Below, in pieces: positions 26,787 through 34,787 of a stretch of DNA of 64,000 nt (its first letter is position 1; the number at the start of each line of letters is the position of its first letter). Source of the DNA: an uncultured Clostridia bacterium (GTDB taxonomy: Bacteria > Bacillota > Clostridia > Lachnospirales > Lachnospiraceae); contig CAOKDX010000011.1 in the NCBI GenBank assembly GCA_948467395.1, positions 30,352 through 94,351 on the forward strand, in the 5' to 3' direction. The translations under genes and the position numbers were made by a program. The notes beneath the pieces were generated by a model. The model did no database searches. It was not told where the DNA came from and worked only from the letters and a program-made list of their open reading frames with translations.

Positions 26787-27436
26787 TGAGCAAGTATACA
26801 GAACGTCTTCATAACGGTATCATTAAGGAAAACCCTACCTTCGTTATGATGCTTGGTATGTGTCCGACTCTGGCAGTTACATCATCTGCCATTAACGGAC
26901 TTGGCATGGGGCTTTCCACCACCGTGGTATTGATTCTGTCCAATATGCTGATCTCGGCGCTGCGGAAGATTATTCCCGACAAAGTGCGTATTCCGGCATT
27001 TATCGTAGTGGTTGCTTCGTTTGTAACCATTGTCCAGCTCCTTCTTCAGGCATATATTCCGTTCCTGTACAGTGCGCTGGGCGTATATATCCCGCTGATC
27101 GTGGTAAACTGTATCATCCTCGGACGTGCGGAGGCATATGCTTCCAAAAATCCAGTGGCTGCTTCAGCCTTTGACGGTATCGGCATGGGACTCGGTTTTA
27201 CACTGGGACTGACACTGATCGGAATCTGCCGTGAGATCCTTGGCAGCGGCGCTGTCTTTGGATTCAAATTTATTCCGGACGGTTTCCAGATCTCCATCTT
27301 TGTTATGGCGCCGGGCGCCTTCTTCGTACTGGCTGCCCTGACTGCCCTGCAGAACCGGATGAAGATGCCCAGTGCGACCAATGTGGAACCGGAGGGGGAA
27401 GATAAGTCAATAGAAGAAAAGGGGGTTAACGAATAA
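26786..27436 (+). CDS. rnfE: Rnf complex subunit E
   Basis: A 216-residue integral membrane subunit with six hydrophobic helices. It starts with NPTFVMMLGMCPTLAVT-like sequence, typical of RnfE/NqrD. Cysteines in the LGMCPT and GICREI segments are those expected to hold an intramembrane Fe-S cluster with RnfA. Start and stop overlap neighbours by one base each, showing tight coupling. The C-terminal tail of about 20 residues is hydrophilic and acidic. Confidence 0.95.
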   Translation: MSKYTERLHNGIIKENPTFVMMLGMCPTLAVTSSAINGLGMGLSTTVVLILSNMLISALRKIIPDKVRIPAFIVVVASFVTIVQLLLQAYIPFLYSALGVYIPLIVVNCIILGRAEAYASKNPVAASAFDGIGMGLGFTLGLTLIGICREILGSGAVFGFKFIPDGFQISIFVMAPGAFFVLAALTALQNRMKMPSATNVEPEGEDKSIEEKGVNE

Positions 27437-28011
27437 TGGGTTTATTTACGATTCTTTTTACGGCGGCGCTGGTAAGTAACTTTGTATTGAGCCAGTTCCT
27501 TGGTATCTGCCCGTTCCTTGGAGTATCCAAGAAGGTTGAGACCGCTGCCGGCATGGGCGGAGCCGTAATCTTCGTTATTACGATTGCCTCACTTATTACG
27601 AGTACATTATACAATCTGCTTCTGCTTCCAAACAATCTGGAATATCTGAATACCATTGTGTTTATCCTTGTGATCGCAGCACTGGTTCAGTTTGTGGAGA
27701 TGTTTATGAAGAAGTCGATGCCCGCCCTGTACAAATCACTGGGTGTATATCTGCCGCTGATCACGACGAACTGCGCCGTACTCGGTGTAGCGCTGCTCAG
27801 CGTACAGAACAATGATAATATTCTGGAAGCTACCATCCGCGGGATCGGTGCTTCTGTGGGATTCTTCCTGGCTATCGTGCTGATGGCGGGAATCCGTGAG
27901 AAACTGGAAAACTGCAACATTCCGTCAGCGATGAAGGGAACGCCGATCGTGCTGATCACAGCTGGACTTATGGCGATCGCCTTCTGCGGTTTCGGCGGCG
28001 TGAGCTTTTAA
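27436..28011 (+). CDS. rnfA: Rnf complex subunit A
   Basis: A 191-residue integral membrane subunit, homologous to RnfE and placed in inverted topology beside it. Motifs are LSQFLGICPFLGVSKK and ITTNCAVLGVAL, each with a conserved Cys. Starts on the base that ends rnfE. Length and hydrophobic pattern (six helices) are standard. Confidence 0.95.
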   Translation: MGLFTILFTAALVSNFVLSQFLGICPFLGVSKKVETAAGMGGAVIFVITIASLITSTLYNLLLLPNNLEYLNTIVFILVIAALVQFVEMFMKKSMPALYKSLGVYLPLITTNCAVLGVALLSVQNNDNILEATIRGIGASVGFFLAIVLMAGIREKLENCNIPSAMKGTPIVLITAGLMAIAFCGFGGVSF

Positions 28012-28029
28012 GTAAAGGAGGAAATCGAA

Positions 28030-28824
28030 ATGTCAACAATTATAATCTTCTCGGTAGTACTCCTTGCCGTACTGGGGATTCTGATCGGAGTCCTGCTGGG
28101 TGTAGCAGCAAAGGCCTTCGAGGTAAAAACCGACGAACGGGTAATACAGGTCAGAGAATGCCTGCCGGGGAATAACTGCGGTGGCTGCGGTTATCCGGGA
28201 TGCGATGGCCTTGCGGACGCCATCGTGGCAGGAGATGCCCCGGTGAATGCCTGTCCGGTGGGCGGCGCTCCGGTGGCGGGAAAGATCGGAGAGATTCTTG
28301 GCGTAGAGGCGGGTTCCTCGGTTCGTCAGGTAGCCTATGTAAAATGTGCGGGAACCTGTGAGAACGCATCCAATAAATATAATTATGTAGGAGAAATGGA
28401 CTGCCGCCGTGCTGTGATGGTGCCGGGCCGCGGAGACAAGGCATGTGCTTACGGCTGTCTGGGACTTGGCTCCTGTGTGGAGGCGTGCCAGTTTGACGCT
28501 CTCTCTATCCAAGACGGCATCGCCTGTGTAGATATAGAGAAATGCGTTGCCTGCGGCAAGTGCGTGGAAACCTGTCCAAACCAGGTGATCAGTCTCGTCC
28601 CTTATGATTCTGCCTATGCTGTCCAGTGTAATTCAAAGGATAAGGGCAAGGATGTTATGAGTGTCTGCAAGGCCGGCTGTATCGGTTGCGGACTCTGTGT
28701 AAAGCAGTGCGAGTTTGACGCTGTGAAGCTGGAGAATAACATTGCGGTGATTGACGGAGAGAAATGCACGGGCTGCGGCAAGTGTGCGGAGAAGTGTCCG
28801 AAGAAGATCATACGTCCGCTATAA
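28030..28824 (+). CDS. rnfB: Rnf complex subunit B (ferredoxin-accepting)
   Basis: A 264-residue protein with one N-terminal membrane helix. It has the CLPGNNCGGCGYPGCDGLA cluster motif and several 4Fe-4S ferredoxin motifs (CLGLGSCVEAC, CVACGKCVETCP, CIGCGLCVKQC, CTGCGKCAEKCP). This is the entry point for electrons from reduced ferredoxin. Last gene of the operon, followed by a strong bidirectional terminator. Confidence 0.96.
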   Translation: MSTIIIFSVVLLAVLGILIGVLLGVAAKAFEVKTDERVIQVRECLPGNNCGGCGYPGCDGLADAIVAGDAPVNACPVGGAPVAGKIGEILGVEAGSSVRQVAYVKCAGTCENASNKYNYVGEMDCRRAVMVPGRGDKACAYGCLGLGSCVEACQFDALSIQDGIACVDIEKCVACGKCVETCPNQVISLVPYDSAYAVQCNSKDKGKDVMSVCKAGCIGCGLCVKQCEFDAVKLENNIAVIDGEKCTGCGKCAEKCPKKIIRPL

Positions 28825-28848
28825 GAAAGTTCAGAAAATAAAATATTA

Positions 28849-28908
28849 GAAAAAGGGCTGCCGGAATGGAAAATCGAGTTATTTTCCTTTCCGGCAGCCC
28901 CTTTTTCG
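28849..28908. terminator. bidirectional terminator between rnfB and the convergent gene
   Basis: AAAAAGGGCTGCCGGAA pairs perfectly with TTCCGGCAGCCCCTTTTT across a loop of about 24 bases. T tracts follow on both strands, so it can end the rnf message and the opposite-strand Ig-like gene. Confidence 0.92.
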
Positions 28909-28940
28909 TCTTATAGGAAAGACCGTCTTGTGCGGAGCAG

Positions 28941-28993
28941 GAATCAGCCTTGCTGATTCTTGGAGCGTCGCGGTTTTCAGTCGACGCTTTTTT
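28941..28993 (+). terminator. second hairpin pair with T tract
   Basis: GAATCAGC-CTT-GCTGATTC is a perfect 8-bp hairpin at 28941-28959. It is followed by GCGTCG at 28965-28970 pairing with CGACGC at 28982-28987, and then six T. The T tract is on the + strand, although + strand transcription should already have stopped at the preceding terminator. Confidence 0.55.
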
Positions 28994-28997
28994 CGTT

Positions 28998-29723
28998 TTA
29001 ACTGATTACATATTCTTTTGTGTCGTCCAGGGATCTCTTTTCATTCTTAATTGTCTTTTCGTAATAGGATGGCTTTTCGGTCCTGGAAGGTTTCTCTGTC
29101 TTATCGGCCTCATCCTCACGGGGCAGCCGTACTTCAATGGTACATGTGGCAGTAAAACCAGAGGAGAGGAGTGTCGCTGTGATCGTCGTCTTTCCCAGCG
29201 CCAGGGCAGTTACAACCCCATGGGCGCTGACGGAGGCAATGGAGGGATTATCACTCTCGAAAATTGGCTGTTCGGAGGAGGTATTGGGTTTGATAATGGG
29301 ATCCAGATGGAACCGGTCCAACAGGCTCATCCGAACAGTGCGTTTCGGGAATTTTATGCTGAAGGCAACGGGTGTCACCCGGACGCGGCATTTCAGCCTG
29401 CGTATCAGCTTCTTCCCTCTGCGGACGGTGACATTGATCGTGGCGGAGCCGGTGGAAACAGCACTTACCGTCGCTGTCTTGCCTCTTGATGCCTTGCTGT
29501 TCACAGAAACTACCGCTGTATTGGAAGATGTGTATGTCACAGTATGTTTCTTTTTCAGATTATACACGCGCAGACGAAAATCATTTCCCAGCGTCATATT
29601 TAATTTTTTTACATTCAGCTTCGGCTTCTTGACCGCGCCCTGTGCGGGAGCATAAGGAGCCAGAACTGAAAAAGCCAGAAAAACAAATGCCAAAAGCCAA
29701 ACTGTTTTCTTTTTCAAAAACAA
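28998..29723 (-). CDS. secreted protein with bacterial Ig-like (BIG2-type) domains
   Basis: A 241-residue exported protein (signal peptide about 1-29, ending APAQGA). Two BIG2-like modules follow: one with YTSSNTAVVSVNS and STGSATINVTV (about 35-115) and one with FESDNPSIASVSAHGVVTALALGKTTI (about 120-200, read in parts). The C-terminal 40 residues are charged and repetitive (EKPSRTEKPSYYEK), perhaps a wall-contact tail. No enzymatic motif. It is convergent with the rnf operon and divergent from the two-component genes. Likely a surface or wall-associated structural protein. Confidence 0.75.
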   Translation of the reverse strand: MFLKKKTVWLLAFVFLAFSVLAPYAPAQGAVKKPKLNVKKLNMTLGNDFRLRVYNLKKKHTVTYTSSNTAVVSVNSKASRGKTATVSAVSTGSATINVTVRRGKKLIRRLKCRVRVTPVAFSIKFPKRTVRMSLLDRFHLDPIIKPNTSSEQPIFESDNPSIASVSAHGVVTALALGKTTITATLLSSGFTATCTIEVRLPREDEADKTEKPSRTEKPSYYEKTIKNEKRSLDDTKEYVIS

Positions 29724-29828
29724 GTCTCCTTTCTACATTTGAAGTGCCATTATCTTTTGGCACGATGTTGGGCTAAGCTAAAAGTATCATTTTGCTATGG
29801 CACAAAAATGTCACTTTGCCCCAAAGAC

Positions 29829-29857
29829 TTGAAATTTAAAATATGGTATGTTATGTT
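29829..29857 (+). promoter_or_regulatory. promoter of the two-component system
   Basis: TTGAAA at 29829-29834 and TATGTT at 29852-29857 are 17 bases apart, 22 bases ahead of the response regulator start. Confidence 0.5.
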
Positions 29858-29879
29858 GATAGAAAAAGGAGGCGAGGAT

Positions 29880-30569
29880 ATGCAGCGCATATTGATTGTA
29901 GATGATAATCAGGATATCCGCGAGGTTCTTGGGACCTATGTGGCGAAAGAGGGATTTGAGCCCGTTGTGGCGAAGGACGGATTTGAGGCACTGGAGATGT
30001 TTCGCAAGACGGATCCTGCCGTGATCCTTCTGGATGTGATGATGCCGGGAATGGACGGCTATAAGGTCTGCGAAAAGATCAGGGAGGATTCGGATGTGCC
30101 TATTATTCTTGTCACCGCCAAGGGCGAGGACTATGAGCGTGTGATGGGGCTGGATATCGGAGCGGATGACTATGTGGTAAAGCCTTTCAGCGGGGAAGAG
30201 GTAATGGCGAGAGTCCGGGCCGTGCTGAGGCGCATGGGGCGCGGTGAGGTGACAGAGGAGAAGAAGGTTCTGAGCATCAGCGACTTGACGATCAATATTG
30301 AGGCATATACGGTATATGTCGGCGCCGAGAGACTTCCGATGACCAAAAAAGAGGTGGAGACGATGTGGATCCTTGCCGGCAATCCCAGTAAAGTATTTAC
30401 CCGGGATAATCTTCTGGACAGTCTGTGGGGTCAGGATTATTTCGGTGACAGCCGCACCGTGGATTCCCATATTAAGCGGCTCCGGGCAAAGCTGGATAAG
30501 GTGCCGCACCCGGATTGGGAGATTAAGACTATCTGGGGCCTGGGATATAAATTTGAACTGAACACATAG
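29880..30569 (+). CDS. OmpR-family response regulator
   Basis: A 229-residue protein with an N-terminal receiver domain (phosphoacceptor Asp52 in LLDVMMPGMDG; Thr in VTAKGEDY; Lys in VVKPFSGEE) and a C-terminal winged helix (TKKEVETMWILAGNPSKVFTR, DSRTVDSHIKRLRAKL). The ATG at 29880 follows AGGAGGCGAGG; the open frame reaches further upstream to 29739 but without a ribosome site. It is 14 bases from the kinase gene, its likely partner. Stimulus and regulon unknown. Confidence 0.92.
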   Translation: MQRILIVDDNQDIREVLGTYVAKEGFEPVVAKDGFEALEMFRKTDPAVILLDVMMPGMDGYKVCEKIREDSDVPIILVTAKGEDYERVMGLDIGADDYVVKPFSGEEVMARVRAVLRRMGRGEVTEEKKVLSISDLTINIEAYTVYVGAERLPMTKKEVETMWILAGNPSKVFTRDNLLDSLWGQDYFGDSRTVDSHIKRLRAKLDKVPHPDWEIKTIWGLGYKFELNT

Positions 30570-30583
30570 ATGGGTGATATGGG

Positions 30584-32041
30584 ATGAAAAAGATTTTTTG
30601 GCGCGTATTTGTATATTTCAGTGTGGTGCTTATGGTATTCACCGTAATGATCGGACTTATGTTTACCCGGTTCAACCGGACAAACATCGTGGGGGCATAC
30701 AAGCAGCAGCTGGGGGATCTGGGAGCCGGCGTTGCACAGCGCACAAGCAGGGCGGCGCAGAATGATGAGGCGGATGCCTTTCTGGATTATATGAAGGCTC
30801 TGGAGGATTTTGGTAACCAGCAGGATATCGATGTGTGGATTCTCAGTAATCCCGACAGCGCCAGTCCTCTTTCCGAAGATTATACTACGATGGATGTCCG
30901 GACTATAAAACTCCCGGAAGAGACGAAACGAATTCTGGAAAGTGCATATAATGGAAAGAAAAAGAACTACAGCGATTACGACGATATCTATAAGAAGACC
31001 ATGCTCCATATTGCAGTGCCGATCCGCGACAGCGCCGGAGAGGTGATGGGGGCCGTTGTGACCTCCGGACCGATGGAGATGCAGGAGAATACCATTATAC
31101 AGTATGAGAAATATATGCTGATCTGCGTGCTGATGGGATTTCTGATGGCGGTTCTGCTGGCCTTTTACTTCTCAAGACAGCTGGTGCGCCCCATCATCCG
31201 CATAAAGGAGACGGCGCTTGTTCTGGCGGCGGGGCAGTATGACTGCCGTACGGGGATTACCCGGCGGGATGAGCTGGGCTCCCTGGCAGAGAGTATGGAT
31301 ATCCTGTCGGACCGTCTTGTGCAGGCGGAGAAATACCGGGAAGATATCGAGCAGAACCGGCGGGATTTCTTCTCGAATGTATCACATGAGCTCCGCACCC
31401 CCATTGCTGTGGTGAAGGGATATGCGGATACGATGGCGGAGGGATATGTGGGGGATCCTGTGAAGCAGAAGGAATATCTGCGTAGGATCCAGAATGAGTG
31501 CGGCAGCATGGAGAGGCTGGTGTCGGACCTTCTAATCCTCTCACGGATGCAGAATCCGGATTATGAGCTGAACCGGGAGGTGCTGAACGTCATTGCCGTG
31601 GCACAGGACGCCATGCGCAGCATCCGGATCCTGATGTCGGAAAAAAATCTTACGGGCAGCGTTACCTATGAGGATGAATGCTCCCTGGTGGATGGGGATT
31701 ATGACAGGATCCGCCAGCTCTTTACGATACTTCTGCAGAATGCGGTGAAATATTCGGATGAGGGGACAGAGATTCTTGTGCATATAGCCCGGGAGGAAGG
31801 CAGGATCATCACTACGGTAAAGGATAGGGGAAGTGTGATTCCAGAGGAAGAGTGGAAAAATATTTTTGACAAATTTTACCGTGCCAGCAATCATGGCGGG
31901 AAGGAGGGATCCGGCCTGGGGCTTGTCGTGGCGAAGAGCATCGTAGAGCGCCACGGCGGAAAGATATCCGCCCGGAGTGACAAAGAATCGGGAACCAGTT
32001 TTTTTGTCGAATTTCCAGAAACTTCTGAAAATATTTCTTGA
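30584..32041 (+). CDS. sensor histidine kinase
   Basis: A 485-residue membrane kinase. Two hydrophobic segments (about 8-30 and 172-192) flank an extracytoplasmic sensor region of about 140 residues. A HAMP-like linker follows, then the dimerisation domain with His268 in SNVSHELRTPIAV, and a C-terminal ATPase with SGLGLVVAKSIVERHGGKI. It should phosphorylate the adjacent OmpR-type regulator. The gene ends in a promoter for the downstream 6S-like RNA: its last three bases are the first half of that -35 box. Confidence 0.92.
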   Translation: MKKIFWRVFVYFSVVLMVFTVMIGLMFTRFNRTNIVGAYKQQLGDLGAGVAQRTSRAAQNDEADAFLDYMKALEDFGNQQDIDVWILSNPDSASPLSEDYTTMDVRTIKLPEETKRILESAYNGKKKNYSDYDDIYKKTMLHIAVPIRDSAGEVMGAVVTSGPMEMQENTIIQYEKYMLICVLMGFLMAVLLAFYFSRQLVRPIIRIKETALVLAAGQYDCRTGITRRDELGSLAESMDILSDRLVQAEKYREDIEQNRRDFFSNVSHELRTPIAVVKGYADTMAEGYVGDPVKQKEYLRRIQNECGSMERLVSDLLILSRMQNPDYELNREVLNVIAVAQDAMRSIRILMSEKNLTGSVTYEDECSLVDGDYDRIRQLFTILLQNAVKYSDEGTEILVHIAREEGRIITTVKDRGSVIPEEEWKNIFDKFYRASNHGGKEGSGLGLVVAKSIVERHGGKISARSDKESGTSFFVEFPETSENIS

Positions 32042-32066
32042 TAATTTGGAAGTTTTTCAGTATACT
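32038..32066 (+). promoter_or_regulatory. promoter of the 6S-like RNA
   Basis: TTGATA at 32038-32043 and TATACT at 32061-32066 with a 17-base spacer. The -35 box overlaps the stop of the kinase gene. Transcription would start near 32073. Confidence 0.7.
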
Positions 32067-32072
32067 AATAGT

Positions 32073-32275
32073 AAGAAGATAATATATCCTGAGATGTTCG
32101 ATAACTCTTGAATTTTTGAACCTACAATACTTTAAACGGGATTCTTATATCTGGGGTTAGATGTCGGGCCGTCACTGCCCACCTTGGTGGGTATTATGGT
32201 GACATATCAACGGAAGACAGAAGACACCATGCGGTTGCCCACCTAGCTGTGTGCTAGGAGTCAAAAATCAGGAGC
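32073..32275 (+). ncRNA. ssrS: 6S RNA-like (SsrS)
   Basis: A 312-base gap with a strong promoter and a strong terminator but no open frame. The segment is flanked by a long closing stem: CTC-TTGA-ATTTTTGA near 32106-32121 against TCAAAAATCAGGAG near 32261-32274, plus CCTGA/TCAGG outside. Between them are a large bubble (AACCTACAATACTTTAAACG) and the internal hairpins CCCACC-TT-GGTGGG and CCTAGC-TGTGT-GCTAGG. Length near 200 bases, the rod-like fold and the central bubble fit 6S RNA, which binds sigma-A RNA polymerase in stationary phase. I judged this by eye; it was not folded or searched. Confidence 0.65.
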
Positions 32276-32306
32276 CGGCATTTTGGGTATATTACGAAAG
32301 ATCTGG

Positions 32307-32332
32307 GGCAGCGAGAATATCGCTGCCTTTCT
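32307..32332 (+). terminator. terminator of the 6S-like RNA
   Basis: GGCAGCGA (32307-32314) pairs with TCGCTGCC (32320-32327) and TTTCT follows. It lies before the nadE ribosome site. Confidence 0.75.
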
Positions 32333-32353
32333 ATATATGTTCAGGAGGAAATT

Positions 32354-34297
32354 ATGAGGGATGGTTTTATAAAGGCGGCAGTGGCCTCGCCGGAGCTGCG
32401 GGTGGCGGACTGCCGGTTCAATCGGGAACAGTTGACGGCGGCAGCCCGAAGGATGGCAAAGGAGGGCGTAAAGCTTCTGGCATTTCCGGAGTATTCCCTG
32501 ACGGGATATACATGCCATGATCTGTTTCTGCAGGATACGCTGCTGGAGGGGGCGCTGCAGGAGCTAAAGGAATACAGGGAAGACACAAAGGACCTAGATC
32601 TGGTATCCGTCCTCGGTTTGCCGTATCTGCACCGGGGACGGCTTTATAATGTGGCGGCAGTGGTCTGCCGGGGAATGGTCTGCGGCCTTGTGCCCAAGAG
32701 CCATGTGCCGAACTATGGAGAATTTTATGAGGCGAGGCAGTTCGCGCCCTGGTGCGGCCCGGCCTGTGAGGTGCGCTTACCCTGGGGAGAGGAAACTGTG
32801 CTGGGGAACCGGCTTTTATTCGAGGCCCAGGATATGCCGGAATTTACATTCGGCATCGAGATCTGCGAGGATCTGTGGATGCCGGAGCCGCCTTCCGGCA
32901 GGCTTGCCATGGCAGGTGCCGTTATTATCGTGAATCCTTCGGCCAGCGATGAACTGACCGGGAAAGCGGCGTATCGCAGGGAGCTTGTGAAGAACCAGTC
33001 CGCCAGAACGCTTTCGGCTTATCTGTATGCGGATGCCGGTGAGGGCGAATCAACACAGGATGTTGTATATGCGGGACACAATTTAATTGTGGAAAATGGT
33101 GTCATTCTGGCTGAGAGCGAGCCTTTCGCTGAGAATCATGACATCATTACGGAGATTGATCTGTACCGGCTGCGCAACGAGAGACGCCGGATGACGACCT
33201 TTCCGCTTATGGCGGATCCGGTAGAATGTGGGTATGAGATTCGGAAATTCTGTGTGAGGACCGGGTGGGTTACGGGACTGACACGGCATTATGACAGAAT
33301 GCCCTTTGTGCCTGCCGCCAAAAGACACCGGGAGGAGCGGTGCAATGAGATTCTGAATATTCAGGCAAATGGACTTGCCAAACGGCTTCGGCACACTGGT
33401 TGCACCAGTGCGGTGATCGGCCTGTCCGGCGGGCTGGATTCCACGCTGGCACTTCTTGTGACAGTGAGGGCTTTTGAGCGGCTGGGACTGGACAGAGCCG
33501 GCATTGTCAGCGTTACCATGCCCTGTTTCGGCACGACAAGCAGGACCTATGAGAATGCTGTGCGGCTGGCAGGAGAGCTCGGCACTACCCTGCGGGAGGT
33601 GGATATTAAGGAGGCGGTATCCATACATTTTCGGGATATCGGCCATGATATCCAGGTGCAGGATGTGACATATGAAAATGGGCAGGCACGGGAGCGCACC
33701 CAGATTCTGATGGATATCGCCAACCAGACCGGAGGTATGGTGATCGGCACCGGGGATATGTCGGAGCTTGCCCTGGGCTGGGCTACCTACAACGGCGATC
33801 ATATGTCTATGTACGGTGTAAACTGTTCCGTGCCAAAGACCTTGGTGCGGTATCTGGTTCAGTATTATGCCGACACGTCTGACAGCGGCGTCCTTAAGGA
33901 GATTCTCTATGATGTTCTGGACACACCGGTGAGCCCGGAGCTGCTGCCGCCCACAAAGGGGGAAATCTCCCAGAAGACAGAAGATATCGTGGGTCCGTAT
34001 GAGCTTCATGATTTCTTTTTGTACTATGTGCTGCGATGCGGATTTTCGCCGTCCAAGATTTTCCGCCTGGCCGTCTATACCTTTCGGGATGAATACGGGA
34101 AAGAAACCATTTTCAAATGGTTATATACGTTCTATCATCGATTTTTCCGCCAGCAGTTTAAACGCTCCTGCCTGCCGGATGGCCCTAAGGTGGGGACCGT
34201 TTCTGTGTCGCCCCGGGGTGATCTGAGGATGCCCAGCGATGCTTGTGATGCGCTTTGGAAAGCCGAATTAGACCGGATTTACCAGAGCCTTGTCTAG
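32354..34297 (+). CDS. nadE: glutamine-dependent NAD+ synthetase
   Basis: A 647-residue two-domain enzyme that amidates nicotinate adenine dinucleotide to NAD+. The N-terminal nitrilase-like glutaminase domain shows the Glu-Lys-Cys triad in FPEYSLTGY, PKSHVPNYGEF and IEICEDLWMP. The C-terminal synthetase domain has the ATP-pyrophosphatase P loop GLSGGLDSTLALL. Length is standard for the glutaminase-fused form. ATG follows CAGGAGGAAATT. Its last 30 bases overlap the end of the convergent gene. Confidence 0.95.
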   Translation: MRDGFIKAAVASPELRVADCRFNREQLTAAARRMAKEGVKLLAFPEYSLTGYTCHDLFLQDTLLEGALQELKEYREDTKDLDLVSVLGLPYLHRGRLYNVAAVVCRGMVCGLVPKSHVPNYGEFYEARQFAPWCGPACEVRLPWGEETVLGNRLLFEAQDMPEFTFGIEICEDLWMPEPPSGRLAMAGAVIIVNPSASDELTGKAAYRRELVKNQSARTLSAYLYADAGEGESTQDVVYAGHNLIVENGVILAESEPFAENHDIITEIDLYRLRNERRRMTTFPLMADPVECGYEIRKFCVRTGWVTGLTRHYDRMPFVPAAKRHREERCNEILNIQANGLAKRLRHTGCTSAVIGLSGGLDSTLALLVTVRAFERLGLDRAGIVSVTMPCFGTTSRTYENAVRLAGELGTTLREVDIKEAVSIHFRDIGHDIQVQDVTYENGQARERTQILMDIANQTGGMVIGTGDMSELALGWATYNGDHMSMYGVNCSVPKTLVRYLVQYYADTSDSGVLKEILYDVLDTPVSPELLPPTKGEISQKTEDIVGPYELHDFFLYYVLRCGFSPSKIFRLAVYTFRDEYGKETIFKWLYTFYHRFFRQQFKRSCLPDGPKVGTVSVSPRGDLRMPSDACDALWKAELDRIYQSLV

Positions 34298-34717
34298 CGC
34301 TGAGCGGATTCCTTCGATCAAAAGGGTTTCTGTATACTTGCTTTTTTCCGATATCGGAATATCGTCAAGTCCGGTGCCCTTCACCAGTTCTTTCTCGATG
34401 GATGCGAGTGACGGTTTCACCAGAGGATACATGGTGGCCACGGAATCCTCAAGGTTAATGAAGGATACGGATTTAATTTGATCGGCGTCTACCACCAGCT
34501 CCAGATTCAGTGTGGAGTCACCCAGGGTGATCTGGGAATTATAGACGCCGGGATTGTATTTGCCGGCAGCGGTGCTGTCGGAAGTGCTTTCACCGTCCTT
34601 TCGTGACGGCAGAAACATAAAGACAAGCAACAGGATCAGCAGGATGCCAAGTCCTGCAAAAATAGCTGTATAGACCAGTTCTTTCATTTGAATGACAACA
34701 ATTTTAGTCTTTGCCAT
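34268..34717 (-). CDS. membrane-anchored FMN-binding-like protein
   Basis: A 149-residue protein with one N-terminal membrane helix (about 14-34) and an extracytoplasmic domain of about 95 residues. The pattern YNPGVYNSQITLGDSTLNLEL, read in parts, with LVVDADQIKSVSF and a C-terminal ALDKAL resembles the FMN_bind fold of RnfG-type proteins, but the SGAT attachment motif is absent; the equivalent segment reads SEKSKYTETLLIEGI. A non-covalent or no flavin is therefore possible. Start ATG at 34717 has AAAGGAGGC on the - strand. It is convergent with nadE and divergent from addB. Confidence 0.65.
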   Translation of the reverse strand: MAKTKIVVIQMKELVYTAIFAGLGILLILLLVFMFLPSRKDGESTSDSTAAGKYNPGVYNSQITLGDSTLNLELVVDADQIKSVSFINLEDSVATMYPLVKPSLASIEKELVKGTGLDDIPISEKSKYTETLLIEGIRSALDKALVNPV

Positions 34718-34787
34718 AGGTGAGCCTCCTTTGAGATATGGAGTGTATTACCAGCTTAGTATATTGTATGCAGGAGGTGCCGGAAGT

